From contig NW_020289990.1 in assembly GCF_003144245.1 (NCBI RefSeq), positions 186,001 to 250,000 on the forward strand: 64,000 bases of DNA. The letters are read 5' to 3'. The translations under genes were made by a program, and so were the position numbers. Positions 22,630 through 34,256 of the stretch are shown here, in pieces. Origin of the DNA: Jaminaea rosea (taxonomy: Eukaryota > Basidiomycota > Exobasidiomycetes > Microstromatales). The notes beneath the pieces were generated by a model. That model did not search any database, was not told the DNA's origin, and saw only the letters and a list, made by a program, of their open reading frames with translations. The first letter of the stretch is position 1. Every line of letters begins with the position of its first letter.

Positions 22630-23868
22630 GCCTGCATTGTAGCGGCAGCCTCGTCGAGGCCTCTGCCAAGGTGGGTGCCGCCTCTCTCCCCTTCTCCTCC
22701 CCTGTTCTCACTGCAATTTCTGCCAGGCTGCGTCGGCCGTACGATCGATCCAGTGGTAGCAACGAGCAGACTGCTGACCTCGCATCTCCCTCTCCTTGGC
22801 TTTTTCAGCCTCATCAGAAGCGTCAAAGCCTGCTACCACCGACTCGACCGAGACTGGCTCTTCCGCCGAGCCCGGCAAGGAGGAGCAGGAGCAGGAGCAG
22901 GATGACAAGGGCAAGGGCAAGGACAATGCAGAAGAGGCAAAGGATGAGCAGGCAAAGAAGGACGACTCAGGCAGCAAATGAGGATCTCTGCACACTGGTC
23001 GAAGCTAATGAGTGTCATGTCACGACTACCACCGCTACTAGAGGCATCATCGGCCAGTACCACCATTCATAGATGGAGAGAGCCTCATTGAGAGGCGGTG
23101 GGCGAAATTGTACGGTACGAGAGGAATGGAAGAGCAGCATCAGCATGACGACGGCTGAGGGATGAGCAGGCGTGTGTGTTACGAGACTGAGACCCTGCGT
23201 GACTCCTTGATGACGGGCGACCTGCATCACACTGACGAACATCATATGAGACGTATTTGTCTACTATCTTGAGAAAGAAGAAGCTTGGACTTGACGAGTC
23301 AAGAGGCGCGCGGCTTGATTTTGTGTAATATGGCCTGATGCGTCATCGATATGGGTGAAGAGAGGAGCGGACATGGTAGTTGAGGGGTCGCTTTTGAGTG
23401 GCTAGGAAGAGAAATCGGGCGCATTGAGATGGAAGAGGAAGAAGGGGCAGAGTCTGGTCGATGTAGGGGAGGAGGGCGAAGCTGTGGCTGGTGATTTTGA
23501 TGAGGTATGCGGCTGATATCAGGTCGAGTGAGCTGACGCTCGTAGGCGCCAATGGCGGTGGTGTGCTACATGTTGGTAAGGCTAGGAGAGTGGGCCAGCC
23601 ACGGCGATGACGATGGACACACCCGACGGCTCGGTTTTCGCTGCTTGCTTGATGATGTGCATACACTCTACTACTCTCGGGCGATACGCTACCTTCGTGC
23701 TGCAAGCGGATGCTCTGCGCTACGGAAAAGAGTATCGCATCGAGAAGGTAGGAGGAGCGCGAAGAGGGCGAGCCGTGAATGCGGGTGGGAGGATGGTAAA
23801 GGGTGAGGGAGGGGGAGAGAGTACGCGCGGGTCAAGACGTCGTTGATGTCGTCGCTGACATCCTTTGC
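22630..23868. other. Convergent intergenic region with a possible MDJ1 3-prime exon
   Basis: This 1.2-kb stretch lies between the MDJ1 and RTA1-like stops. Apart from the coding-like segment at 22809-22981 (listed separately), frames are short and unconvincing. Confidence 0.5.
22809..22981 (+). other. Probable additional 3-prime exon of MDJ1
   Basis: After a good acceptor (CTTTTTCAG ending at 22808) comes a frame reading SSEASKPATTDSTETGSSAE, then a Lys/Glu/Asp/Gln-rich stretch ending at a TGA (22979-22981). Codons nearly all end in G or C, as in real genes here. The phase fits donors at 22580 (GTAGCG) or 22619 (GTCGAG) inside the last part of the MDJ1 frame, both weak. The GTGAGC at 22626 would put it out of frame. 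Use would replace the last residues with a charged 57-residue tail. Confidence 0.4.
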
Positions 23869-25104
23869 TCAGTTGGTGCGAGCGAGAGGGCTGTCCTCCA
23901 TCTGCGATCCCGGCTCGAGGTGAGCGAAGGAAGGGGGCTGCTGGTGGCTACCGAAGGTGCTGAACTGATTGTCATGCGAGTTTTCAGCAGATCCGAAGCC
24001 CTCTCCCTTCTTGTCCTCGTGGATCGATCCGGCGACGGTAGGGCTCATGAGCGTATCGGCACCATCACCCTGGCCCTGGGATCGGAAGGATCCGCGGCTG
24101 TCGTGGCTTCCTCCCTTCTCGAGATGCGGGCTCGCCCTGGGAGTGGCCTCGATGGCTTCGTTGTCCGCGTTGCGCTCCTCAGCGGGTGGCTCAATCTTGC
24201 TGGGCAAGTAGAAGCTAGGATGCCAGATAGCCAGGATGAGCACAGCAGCCGAGACGGGGGTGGCATCGAAGACGTAGTAGAGCCACTCTTTCTGTGCTAC
24301 AGGGCCGATCCAGCCTTCGGCCATCTCTCCAGTACGGAAGCAGGATCGGGTCAAGACGAGGAGGGCAGAGATGAAGGCCATGATTACACCGATCTTCATC
24401 TTGCGATTCCAGAGCTTAGGTGGAGCCACGGGCTCACCGGCGGGAAAGGCCTTGAATGCGAAGAGGATTGCGAGGAAGTCGAAGATGCAGTAGCCCAGGA
24501 GCTGCACGGCGAGACCGCCTACGACGATGTTGGCTCCGCTGGTCGGGTCACGACCGCGGATCTCATTGGTAGCGGCGATGCCCGACCCTCCGCCCTGGAT
24601 GGCGAGGGAGGCGACATCGAGGGTAACGAAGAAGGGAATGATCAACTTGGGGGGGACGAAGCAGAATTTGCGCCCGAACAAGATGAGGACCTTGCCCAGA
24701 ATTGCAAAATGGATAGCAGCGAAGAAGGCCGGCGTGACCACAACGAGGACTTGCATGGCGATGTAAGGGTCCGTGACGGTCGCGTAGAAGTGACCGTAGA
24801 TCCTGAGAGCATTGCCTGCCGTTTCAAAGCCGGCTCCGAGTGCGAGAACGATGAGCCACCATTGGCGAGACTTGACGGTCAGGCCAAGGTGCACCAAGGC
24901 CAAGAGAGCGTAGACTGGGTGGATGTCGAGCGGGGGGCGGACAAGACTTCAGCATACAGGCGCTCTTTTGCCTCGTCCTCGGAGATGCCACTCACCTACT
25001 GTAAAGACGACGGCGGGGGCGAGCTTAGGCTGGTAGCCGTAAGGTCCGTACTTCTGGACAAGTTGGACCTGAGGGTCGTTGGGGTCGAGCAGAGGAGCGG
25101 GCAT
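23869..25104 (-). CDS. RTA1-like seven-TM membrane protein
   Basis: Two exons on the minus strand (24996-25104, 23869-24914) join in frame to 384 residues. The start ATG at 25104 opens MPAPLLDPNDPQVQLVQKYG. Hydrophobic segments follow one another through about residue 285. The blocks ETAGNALRIYGH, then GGSGIAATN and QLLGYCIFD, match the RTA1 family (fungal lipid-translocating exporter or resistance proteins such as Rta1, Rsb1 and Pug1). The last 90 residues form a hydrophilic cytosolic tail rich in Glu, Ser and His. Rsb1 relatives move sphingoid bases and others confer resistance to 7-aminocholesterol, so the substrate here is open. It is divergent from the methyltransferase gene over 1.7 kb. 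Confidence 0.9.
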
Positions 25105-26800
25105 CTTGAGCAGGCTATCTAGCTAGCGTGCGGCGCGTTCTCAGCGGGAGTGGGGAGGTGACGAGGTGTCAATTTTGCGATGACTTCTAGAGATGTCGAG
25201 GACGAGGTCGGGAGCCCACAGCCTTCGAATGATGGGCTGAGCGGCGTGTATGAGCAGGTAAGGGAGGACGAAATGGGAATTTGTGAGTTGATGACTTGAT
25301 GTGGTGGTGGGAGTGGGTGGAAGGGAGTCAAGGACGAAAAGCGGCGACGAGTTGCCGATATAGCGACTGAGCCCTCTCGAGGAATGGATTAATGACGGAG
25401 ATGACCTGCTTCTTGTTCAGCTTTCGTTAGGGTTTCTTGCCCTCGAGATCGGCTGAGCATGAGCGGCGGAGGCGCAGGCGGCAGCGGCTGATTCCACTTC
25501 CATCGGCTGCTCCAAGATCTCTCGTCTTCCTACTCCGCTCGTACTCTCGACCCTATTTGCCCCTCTGGTCCGCGCCTGCCTGTGCCTGAGAGTCCGTGCC
25601 CGCGTCATCCATCTCCTAACATGAGGTCACATTTGCCAAGCCCCTTACCCGCATCCCTTGTTACGCACTCAGTCACCAGAGGGAGCTTGTCATCGTTATG
25701 TCATCGTCATCCCCTCTCGATGACGCTCGTCGTCGTCGTCGTTGGTCGTCGTTCGTAGTTCGCCATGCCCGGCATTCACGCTCGCACTCACTCACGCTCT
25801 TGGCCGTGGTGAGTTCGACGAGAAGTCTCGCTTGAGCCAACCTCGACAAAGGACTAGCGGCCACCCGCCCACATTGGGACGCCCATTCGCCCACCCGCCC
25901 GAGAGTTTCGACGCACGACCGCGCAGGCGACAAGCAAGCAATGCGAGAGTTGCATCGTTGAGGAAGAGCAGGGCGGAAAGGCAACACTGTCTGCCTGCTA
26001 CGACGCTCGTTTCCTATTCCCCCTCATTGCTGAATATATGCACCCACCTCGAATACCGAGCTCAAGCTTCCCCGAGCTCGCAATCCGGTACAATGCAAGA
26101 CACCAAGACAGCAAAGGCTGCTTTACGCGAAGGCGGAGCGTGGTCGTCGCATCAACCAGGTTGGCGAGGACGGCAGAATGAAGCACATGCACCCAAGTTT
26201 CGCCTCCTTCTCATGAGGCAGGGCGAAGCACAGGTTGACTGAACAGGGCGTAGTAGAGCCTGGATGACCGACTGCTGCCCTCTGCTACTCTGGGGGGCCA
26301 CCTGTTTGCCCGACAGTTTAAACGACATTAGACGGCAACGATCCACATGCGAGCTGTCACTACCACCGCCTGAGAGACAGGTCCTGTCGCCTTGTCAAGA
26401 GTGAATTTGGACCGTCTGCCGGCCGCGAACGGCATGCCCGGCGAAGCTTTGACTGGAGGGCACGATCCAGCGATGATCGAGTGCGGAAGGGTTGAGCTTC
26501 AGTTGCGTTATCTTATGGCCGCAGCCGGGTGAGTTTGAGATCTCTGTACGTCACGGTCTTCCAACTTGCTGTCGAGCGAATCAGAGCAAAAAGCATGGCA
26601 TCTCGTTGGCCGAGCTTCTGAGCGCGGATAGCGACGGCCGCGAGAGGGAATGAACGGAAGCGCGAGCCATGTCGTGCGTGAACTTAATCTTAGCGTCAAA
26701 CACCATCCAGAGAAGAAAGACGCCGTTGGTCAAGAAGGTCCCGGAGGGCAAGTAGACATCAAGGCTGGGCTGCGAGTCATCTTCGAGTAGAAGGCCACTC
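25105..26800. other. Divergent intergenic region
   Basis: This 1.7-kb stretch lies between the RTA1-like and methyltransferase genes. A 166-codon plus-strand frame (25742-26242) lacks coding-like codon choice. A minus-strand frame (26581-26844) looks more coding but overlaps the methyltransferase start; see findings. No promoter motif is clear. Confidence 0.45.
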
Positions 26801-27962
26801 ATGGCAAGACCTTCCGGGCCAAGATTGCAGGAGCACGACCCCAATCACCCGCCAGACCTAGCGATCAAGCCTAGCAGCGTGCGAGCTAATGCGGCTGGCT
26901 CGCAATGGCAGACAGACAGCGTAGAGACGATACGGGAGTTTGGGATAGCTGGGAGAGTTTGGTGAGCTTCCACATTAAGCGAATGGCACGAAATTCCGGA
27001 TCCACGACGCAAACGCTGATGTGAATCGCCCATCCCCTCGCCGTGCGTAGGGAGGCAGCCTACCTCTTCGTCAAGTACCTTCGGCCGCCGGAGTGGTTGG
27101 ATGGGATTGACTTTGACCCTCCATGCCCGCTCTTCGATCCAGCAAGAAGAGCTCCCGAGCCACTCACAGTCCTCGAGCTGGGCAGCGGCGTGGGCGTCGT
27201 AGGCCTCACCTGCGCTCAAGCGCTACATCAGAACAGACGCCAAGGACTCGTGCAGGCGCAAGAGAACCCGGGCATTGAGCACGATGCGGTGATTCTCACC
27301 GATTTGGAGAATGTCGTCGATCTGATGAAGCGCAATGCTCACTCAGCAGGCGTGCCTGGTGTACAGGTCAAGGCTTTGCCTTGGGGATCGCAGCGACACG
27401 CAAGGCAGATTCTGGATGAGCTCGCCTCTAGCTCGAGCAAGGGACGAAAGCTGGACTACGTGCTCTGTTCAGATCTCGTATATTTACTGAGCTCCTTGCT
27501 CCGCTATTGACGAGTCTGCTTGACCTGACCGAAGGCGAATCCCCACCGCCGGTCTTGATAGCCTACAAGATTCGGTCTATGACCAAGGAGATGCCTTTCT
27601 GGACCGCCTTGGGTAGGTGGTTCGATGTAGAGGTCGTGCATTGCCGCAGACAGCGGAGAGCAGTGCGCTCAGGAGGAGATGTTGAGAAGCAAGATCCCCG
27701 AGCGTCGGAAGAGTGGCATCGCTTTGGTTCGCTCCGCGGTGATCTCGATGATGGTCTCGACGAGGAGGGGGACGAGACGAGCGAGGACGCCTACTTCGTG
27801 CTCATTGCCCGACGCAAGGCTTGCACGCAAGGCTGGTCTGCCCCACCGGAGGACGACCAAGCGCTCATGGCTGGTTGGATGCATCGAGACGAGGACAGGC
27901 GGCGGGGTGACGGTGGAGCAGATTGGCTAGAGTGGTCGCTGATGAGTGCCATTGGCGGCTGA
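26801..27962 (+). CDS. METTL21/EFM-type protein methyltransferase with one-base frameshift
   Basis: Exon 1 (26801-26961) splices to exon 2 (from 27051; intron GTGAGC...CGTAG, 89 nt) to form REFGIAGRVWEAAYLFVKYL, the usual entry motif of this family. Then come VLELGSGVGVVGL (SAM-binding motif I), ILTDLENVVDLMKRN and YVLCSDLVY. Right after Tyr (27481-27483) the frame runs into a stop at 27508-27510. The plus-two frame meanwhile continues with TELLAPLLTSLLDLTEG and IAYKIRSMTKE to a stop at 27960-27962. Inserting one base in the TTT at 27483-27485 would restore the family motif. So either the assembly lost a T or the gene is a recent pseudogene. Relatives methylate lysines on translation factors and chaperones; the target here is unknown. 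The gene start could lie further upstream. Confidence 0.75.
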
Positions 27963-28013
27963 GGCAAACGATCAAACCAAATTCGGCATTACGAGGAGAC
28001 AAGAAGCCCCAAG

Positions 28014-31000
28014 CTATCGTGATGACGAGCCAGCCTGATCCTCGTCTATCGCAACACCCGCTGTCTCGCACATTCTCCTAAACTCCGCATCCTCCCCCTC
28101 CTTCCTCAGCAATTCCCTCGGCGCTCCACACTCCACAATTCTCCCTTGCCTCATGACAACTACACGATCGTAATCCAGGATGGTCGCAAGGCGATGCGCA
28201 ACCGTAATGACAATGCTGCTCTGCAGGCTTCTCACGGCACGCTGGATCTGTGCATCCGTCTGCGAGTCCGTGGAGCTTGTAGCCTCATCCAGAACCACTA
28301 AACGAGCGTCACGAAGGAGTGCCCTGGCAAGGCTCAGCAGCTGGGCCTCGCCTGCTGAGTAATTGGCGCCGGAAGCGGCTACGGGGGCGTCGAGCTGTAG
28401 CGTGGGATGATCATCGGGCACGCCAACGTGCCTGAGAGCCCAGCGGAGCTCTTCGTCCGTCTTCTCTTCGAAGGGGTCCAGATTGCTGCGCAATGTACCT
28501 GAGAAGAGGATAGGGCTTTGTGGTACCAAGGCTAGCCGCGAGCGTAGCGCCTCGATCCGGAGGGTGGACACGTCTATGCCGTCTATGACTATTCGGCCTG
28601 TGCGAGGCTCAAGGCTGCGGAAAAGGGCTGAGACAAGCGTAGTCTTGCCACTGCCCGTTCTGCCTACTATGCCGATCTTCTCGCCCTTGCTGATCGAAAG
28701 GTCGACAGAGTGCAGCACGTCCGGCAGGCCCTCATCATACCGCAGCGACAGGTCTTCGATCTCCACTCCACCCTCCGCAGAAGGCCATGCGGCCGGCGGC
28801 TCGCGCTCATTCTTCTTGGACTCGGAGGGAAGATCGCAGTACTCCGTTATGCGCTCGAGTGAGTTGAAGTTGTTGGTTAGCTGCTTGTAGCTGTCGCAGA
28901 GGTAGGTAGACCACATGGCGAGGGACTCGGCTGATGTGAGCGCAATGCCTACGCTGCTGGCCGGTACGCCGCCCAGGAGGGCGCACACGGTGACCGCAAA
29001 GATGACGCAGCCCGAGAGGATCTGGGACCGAAATTGGAGCCAGACGTCCATTGTGCAGCGCGCCCACCAGGTGGCGGAGGTGACGTCGCTGTGAGGAGCA
29101 ATGGTGGGATCAAGTAGGCCATCAGTTGTGGCTTCAGCAAATCGCACGCCTCTCTGCGCCTACTCACATGATATTGAGCATCTCCTCTAGCCTGACCCTC
29201 TCAGCACCAAAAGCTCTGATGGTCGTGACGCCCGCCAAGCTAGTCGAGAATGCAGAAAAGAGCGGAGAGGTGTTTGTCGACTCTATGCGCTGGATATCCC
29301 TCGAAGCAGCAATGAAGCCTCTTACGTATCTCGACCCGTACCAAAAGAGAAGTGCGGCCGGGAGGAGGAAGGAGGGCACGAGAGCGGCACAGATGACAAG
29401 TGACCCAATGATGCCAGGGACCAGCCGAAGGAAGAGGTAGACCGTGTTTGGCAGGTCCGAATCCAGCACATTGACGTCTTGGTTGAATCGGACGAGGATG
29501 CGGCCGAGGGGATTCACCTCGAAGAAGCGTAGCTTCGCGCCCAGTACCGAAGACAAGAGTTGTCTGTAGAGCCTCTGACTTGCGCGAATGGTCACGTACC
29601 AGAAGATCATCGTCCGAATGGCGTTGTTGACGACAATGGCCAGAGCGATGCAGGCGTAAACGCCAAGGTAATATCCAGCATGACCTTCCGCAGGGGGCAG
29701 ACGAGCTTTCAAGCCTGAACGGTGTGGTGAGGATGCATCACCCCATGCTGCGAGCCACCATTGTTCGCTGAATGTATTCAGGCGGTTGAGAAGGGTCAGA
29801 GCGATGATCACCCCCCAAAATATGGGAGAGGAGACCTTGAGGTAGATCTTGTAGAGTGAGAGCTGGACCGCGCCAGCGCGACGCTTTTCGAGGTCGTAGA
29901 GAAGCTTGGAGCCGGGCTTTGTCCTACTGACGTCTCCCGCAGGAGCTGCGTCTGTGGCTGCCGCGACTGGCTCCTCGCCCTCGAGAGGCGGGGATGATCC
30001 CGCACTGCGAGGCGTACCGCTACCAGACGGGCCCGCAGAGCTCTCTGCTCTGCTAACACTCTGCCCGACCTTTCCCAGCGCCTGCGTCGTCTCTAAGTCT
30101 CCTTGAGCTTCAATCGCACCATCTCGCATGAATACGAAATGGTCTGCATGCCTAGCGACAACGCTTACATGGTGCGTGACGAGCAAAATGCGCCTTCCCC
30201 TTGCAATCGGGCCGGTAAGCGCATTGTCAACGATCAGCCGCTGCACATGCGCATCCACGGCCGCCAGCGGATCATCGAGCAACACGGTGTGTGAGGGCGC
30301 ATACATGGCTCGCGCGAGAGATATCCTAGCCTGCTGACCTCCGCTAAGCGTCAAGTTGCTGACGCGCGTCTCGTCGCCTTCATCGAAGAGAGCAAGGTCT
30401 TCGCGTAGGCCGCACGCGTCCAGCACCATCTCGTAGCGGGCCTGGTCATAGGGCGAGGAGAAGAGAATGTTGGTTTTGATGGACTTGCCACCTTCGATCC
30501 AGGGAGATTGGGGCGCGTACGAGAGGCCTGAGCCAACAGTGCCATCTACGCTCCACTTGGGAAGATCTAGGCTGCCAGAGGTCTTTTTCATCTCACCAAG
30601 AACGGCTTCCAGCAGGCTAGACTTGCCGCAGCCCGTCGGGCCGGCGATCACGTTGAGCGTGCCTGGTTGGAAGGCTATGGTTATGTCACGCAGGGTGGTA
30701 CGGGCGCTGTCCCATGCGAACGAGCCTTGGTTGATCAAGATCGGCTGCGAGGAGGTGGATTGTGTGAATGTTGACGCGGTAGACGTAGAAGTGGGTCGAG
30801 CCAGGGCCGATACGCTTGCATCGACTTCCTCCTCGCCCATGAACCCCTCGAGACGGCGCAGAGAGACGATTGCGCCGAGGATGTTCTGCAGGAAGGCGGG
30901 CAGAGTGTCGAGGGGGCCGCGTAGCATCTGAAAGAGGGCGAGAGAGGTGAACGCGATTGGTACAGTGAGGCTGCGTGGGTGAAGAGTGGGAAACTGAGCG

Positions 31001-32809
31001 TCAGCGATGCTTTGGTACGGGGTCCAGCGCCATTACTCACGTCTGCCCTTGCACGACCACGTAGAAAAAGAAGGACACCAAGGTGACCAGATAGGGCAGA
31101 AAGATATATGTAACAGCAAAGCCAAGCTGCACGATCCTCACTCCGAGGAGAGCCCTGATCTCCTTCTTCCTCGCTTCGACGATCCTGCCTTCCCACTGGC
31201 TGCCCACACCCTGCAGCTTCACAAACCTTGCCGCGCCCAACAGCTCCGAGACGAGTGACATCCTCCTGTCAGTAGCCTGCTTCCATCTCTGCTGGAAGCC
31301 TACCATCTGCCTGCCCTGTAGGTAGTTGAGGGGCGTCGAGAGGAGAAAGACGGAGAAGCCTGCCAGGGCCGACCAGCCCAGGATGTTGTAGAGGAAAACG
31401 ACAGCCACGAGGACTTCAAAGGGAGCACCATAGAGTTGGTGGGCATCGCAGCCTAGACGGAGGAGGGTATTCGTATCGCTTGACATGATATTTACGAGCT
31501 TGCCTACGTCGGCGCCGGCAGTCGAAGCGTCCTCTTTCTTTTGCCGCTCTTCGGAAGACTTGAATTTGCTCTCGTCGGTTGAAGCATCTGTCCCTTTCGC
31601 CTTTGGATCTGCCTTCGTAGATACCACGCCGGCCATGCTGCGCCGCTTGAGCGCCTTCTCAAACAGCTCCGCGACCATGATTGAGCGTGTTCTCATGCCC
31701 ACCTGCCTCGCGTGGTGAAAGTTCAGAAGGTTGAAGCTGTACTGCGCGAGTTTAAGCAAAAGGCTGGCCAGCGCGAAGACGAAGGCCCTCTGCCTCTGCG
31801 TCCATTGTCCAGGAGGCGGAGGTGGTGCTCCTTCTTCGTCTGCGGCTGCGGCGGCAGAGACGGACTCGAGGATTGCTCGAAGGAGGTATACTGTTGCATA
31901 GTCGAAGGAAACGCTGATGATCTTGTAAACAAAGTCAAGGGAGACGTCGCGCGCATTGGCTTTGACGAGACGAAACGCGAGGCGTCGCTGTGGCGCCGTT
32001 TGCTTGAATCTGGCCCAGAGAAGGCGCGTATCATTGATAGCGTGCAGTCGCCAGATGTCGGCTGGGAGCAAAGGCCTACTCTTTGCTAGCGCCATGATGC
32101 CGTTCATCCAATTGTATGTGAAAGAGGCGAAGAGAGAAGTGTAGTCCTCCGGCGTTGTGGGGCAGGCATCGTACGTAGCCACGAGATCCTCTTGCTCTTC
32201 GACGATGGCGCCCGCTTTGATCCGTTGTCTCTCTTCTTCGTCAACGACTGCTTCCCAGCCTCCAGGTGCCATGGGCATGCTGAGAACGATAGAAATTGAC
32301 ACGACGAGGTTGGCGAGGTCGATGGCGTGGTAGACGAGGCGGCGTGGACTTGGTCGTGGCAGGTACTCAAGGCTCTGCTGCAGCGAGGCCAGGAAGAGGG
32401 CAACAAGGGCGACGAGGAGTCTGATGGAGGGAGTGTGGTTGCTATGCAGCGTTAGACGAAGGAGTATAGCTGCCCAGGCGATCGTCGTAGCCCCCTTGAC
32501 GGCCCAGTCCTGCTCATGGCCAGTCGCGATGGACCATCCGATGACCTCAAGGAGAGCCAGGCCCATCAAGGCGCGCACCCTCATCCGCTGCCTACGGTAT
32601 CCAGCATCGCTCAGATCGACTTCTCTATCCAGTCTCTCTCGCACCCTCCTTGCCCTAGTACGCTGTGTCTGCCCAGCTGCATCCTCGTTAGAGACGAAAG
32701 CGGGGACCAGGGATGGCAGGGAGCCGATGAGGGAGAAGGCTGCGAAGAAGAGAGCAGCGCTAGGGAGCAAGTAAGATGGGACGATGTTTAGGGTATCATC
32801 TCCATCCAT
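28014..32809 (-). CDS. ABCC-family (MRP/YCF1-like) ABC transporter
   Basis: Three exons on the minus strand (31041-32809, 29168-30970, 28014-29088) join in frame to 1548 residues. The order is an N-terminal TMD0-like hydrophobic region, TMD1, NBD1, TMD2 and NBD2. NBD1 has Walker A GPTGCGKSS (from residue 700), signature LSGGQQARIS and Walker B TVLLDDPLAAVD. Asp replaces the catalytic Glu, as is usual at the degenerate ABCC site. NBD2 has Walker A GRTGSGKTT (1333-1341), Walker B LVVLDEATSSTD with the Glu kept, and an altered signature YSAGEAQLLS. The linker between NBD1 and TMD2 is Ser/Pro-rich. MRP transporters export glutathione or organic-anion conjugates at the plasma or vacuolar membrane; substrate and location here are inferred only. 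Its stop lies 51 bp from that of the methyltransferase. Confidence 0.94.
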
Positions 32810-33073
32810 GCTTGCACGGTGGCAGATACAGGCCGCCCAGCTTTAGAGAGGATTTCAGGAAGGAGGAAGCAAAGAAGCAAGGAAACCGGTCGACCAGCTG
32901 GAGCTTTCTCGTCTGACGAACCTGCGTGACCGTCGTGCACGGGGCACCGCCTTTCGGGCAGAGGGCATCCAATCCTTCTGTCACTCTATCTTCTCATTCA
33001 GGTTCTACTCCGAGGACATGATTCTCATTGCCTTTGCTAATGATACACAACTTTGATCTCAAGAGATGGCTGC

Positions 33074-34256
33074 TCACGCAAAGCCGTCGGGGTTCCTCTG
33101 GATCCACCTGCCCTTCTGCTCCTCATCGACAAGCACAATCAGCTTGCCCTGGTGCTTGCCAGTCAACAAGTCCTCGAAGCTCCCAGCAAGAGCGTCCATG
33201 CCCACCCTGACATCCTCCTGACTCTTGAGCTTGCCGTCCTGCACCATCTTGGGCATCTCCTTCCAGAAGCTGTCCTCCCACCTCGGGTACAAGCTCGCCA
33301 CAATAAACCCACGAACAGTAAGCTGGCGCCCCAGCACCGCCATGGGGAAATTGCTGATCACTTCGGCGGGCTGGTCCTTGCTCGCATTGTAAGCCGAAAT
33401 GGCTCCACAGACCACGACGACACCGTGCACGGCCGAGTGAGCCAGGAAGCTGTTGAGCTGCTTACCGCCCACGTTGTCGTAGAGGTAGTCGATACCCTCC
33501 TCTCCACCGAAGGAGGCCAGCTCGGCATCAATGTCCGCCGTCTTGTAGTTGAAGGCCTTGTCAACCCCAAGCTTCTCGCGGAGGAAGGCAACCTTGTCCT
33601 CGCTGCCGGCTGATGCAATGACCTTCACACCGGCCTGCTTGGCGATCTGGCAGACGAGGGACCCGACAAAGCCTGCGCCAGAGGTGACGAAGAGCTTCGA
33701 GTTGGGCTTGAAGTCACCCTGCGGAGTGCGTGAGGAGACGACGAGTCAGCTTTCCGCGGAGAAGGGAGTCCCTCTGCGTAATACTCACAATGATGTCCTT
33801 GATCGACATGTACGCGGTCATTCCCGGCATGCCCAGAGCGCCCAGATACGTGGTGACATTGAGGTCCGGCAGCGGGTCGATCTTCTTGTATCCCGCCTTG
33901 CTCGGTCCGTTGAGCTCTCCTTCCTCCAGGCGCCAGTAAGTCGACATCTTGGTCAATGGCGTCATGAGGATATCACCCTTCTTCCACCCAGCATTACCGC
34001 TGACCACGACCTCGGAGAGACCGTATCCCCACATTGCTTCTCCCTTCTTGTAGAGGGGGGCGTACGGCTTGGGGTTGGAAAGTCGCATGGTGTTGCGGAG
34101 CGTGGGATCGATGGCGATGGCAACCGTCTTGAGAATCAAACCGTTCGAAGGAGCTGATTCGATGTCAATGTCGGAGGTGCGGTAGTCGATGTCCTTGCCT
34201 ACTTGAGGCATGCCCGTGGGCTCTTGAAGGAGCACAAGGCTTCGATTCGAGACCAT
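33074..34256 (-). CDS. MDR-family NADP-dependent oxidoreductase (alkenal/prostaglandin reductase-like)
   Basis: Two exons on the minus strand (33789-34256, 33074-33718) join in frame to 370 residues. The GroES-like N-terminal half includes the LRNTMRLSNPK and MWGYGLSEVV blocks. The Rossmann half carries TSGAGFVGSLVCQIAK, a glycine-rich nucleotide-binding turn, followed by GVDKAFNYK and IDYLYDNVGGKQLN. No zinc-binding Cys/His set is present. This matches the leukotriene B4 12-hydroxydehydrogenase / PTGR group of medium-chain reductases, which reduce alpha,beta-unsaturated carbonyls with NADPH. It lies beside an ABCC pump, which would suit detoxification of reactive carbonyls, but co-regulation is not shown. 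A TATA-like element lies 77 bp upstream on the same strand. Confidence 0.9.

Noticed and set aside
25742-26242. A 166-codon plus-strand frame upstream of the methyltransferase
   Set aside because: Codon choice and composition are not coding-like, there is no good ATG context, and it contains no recognisable motif.
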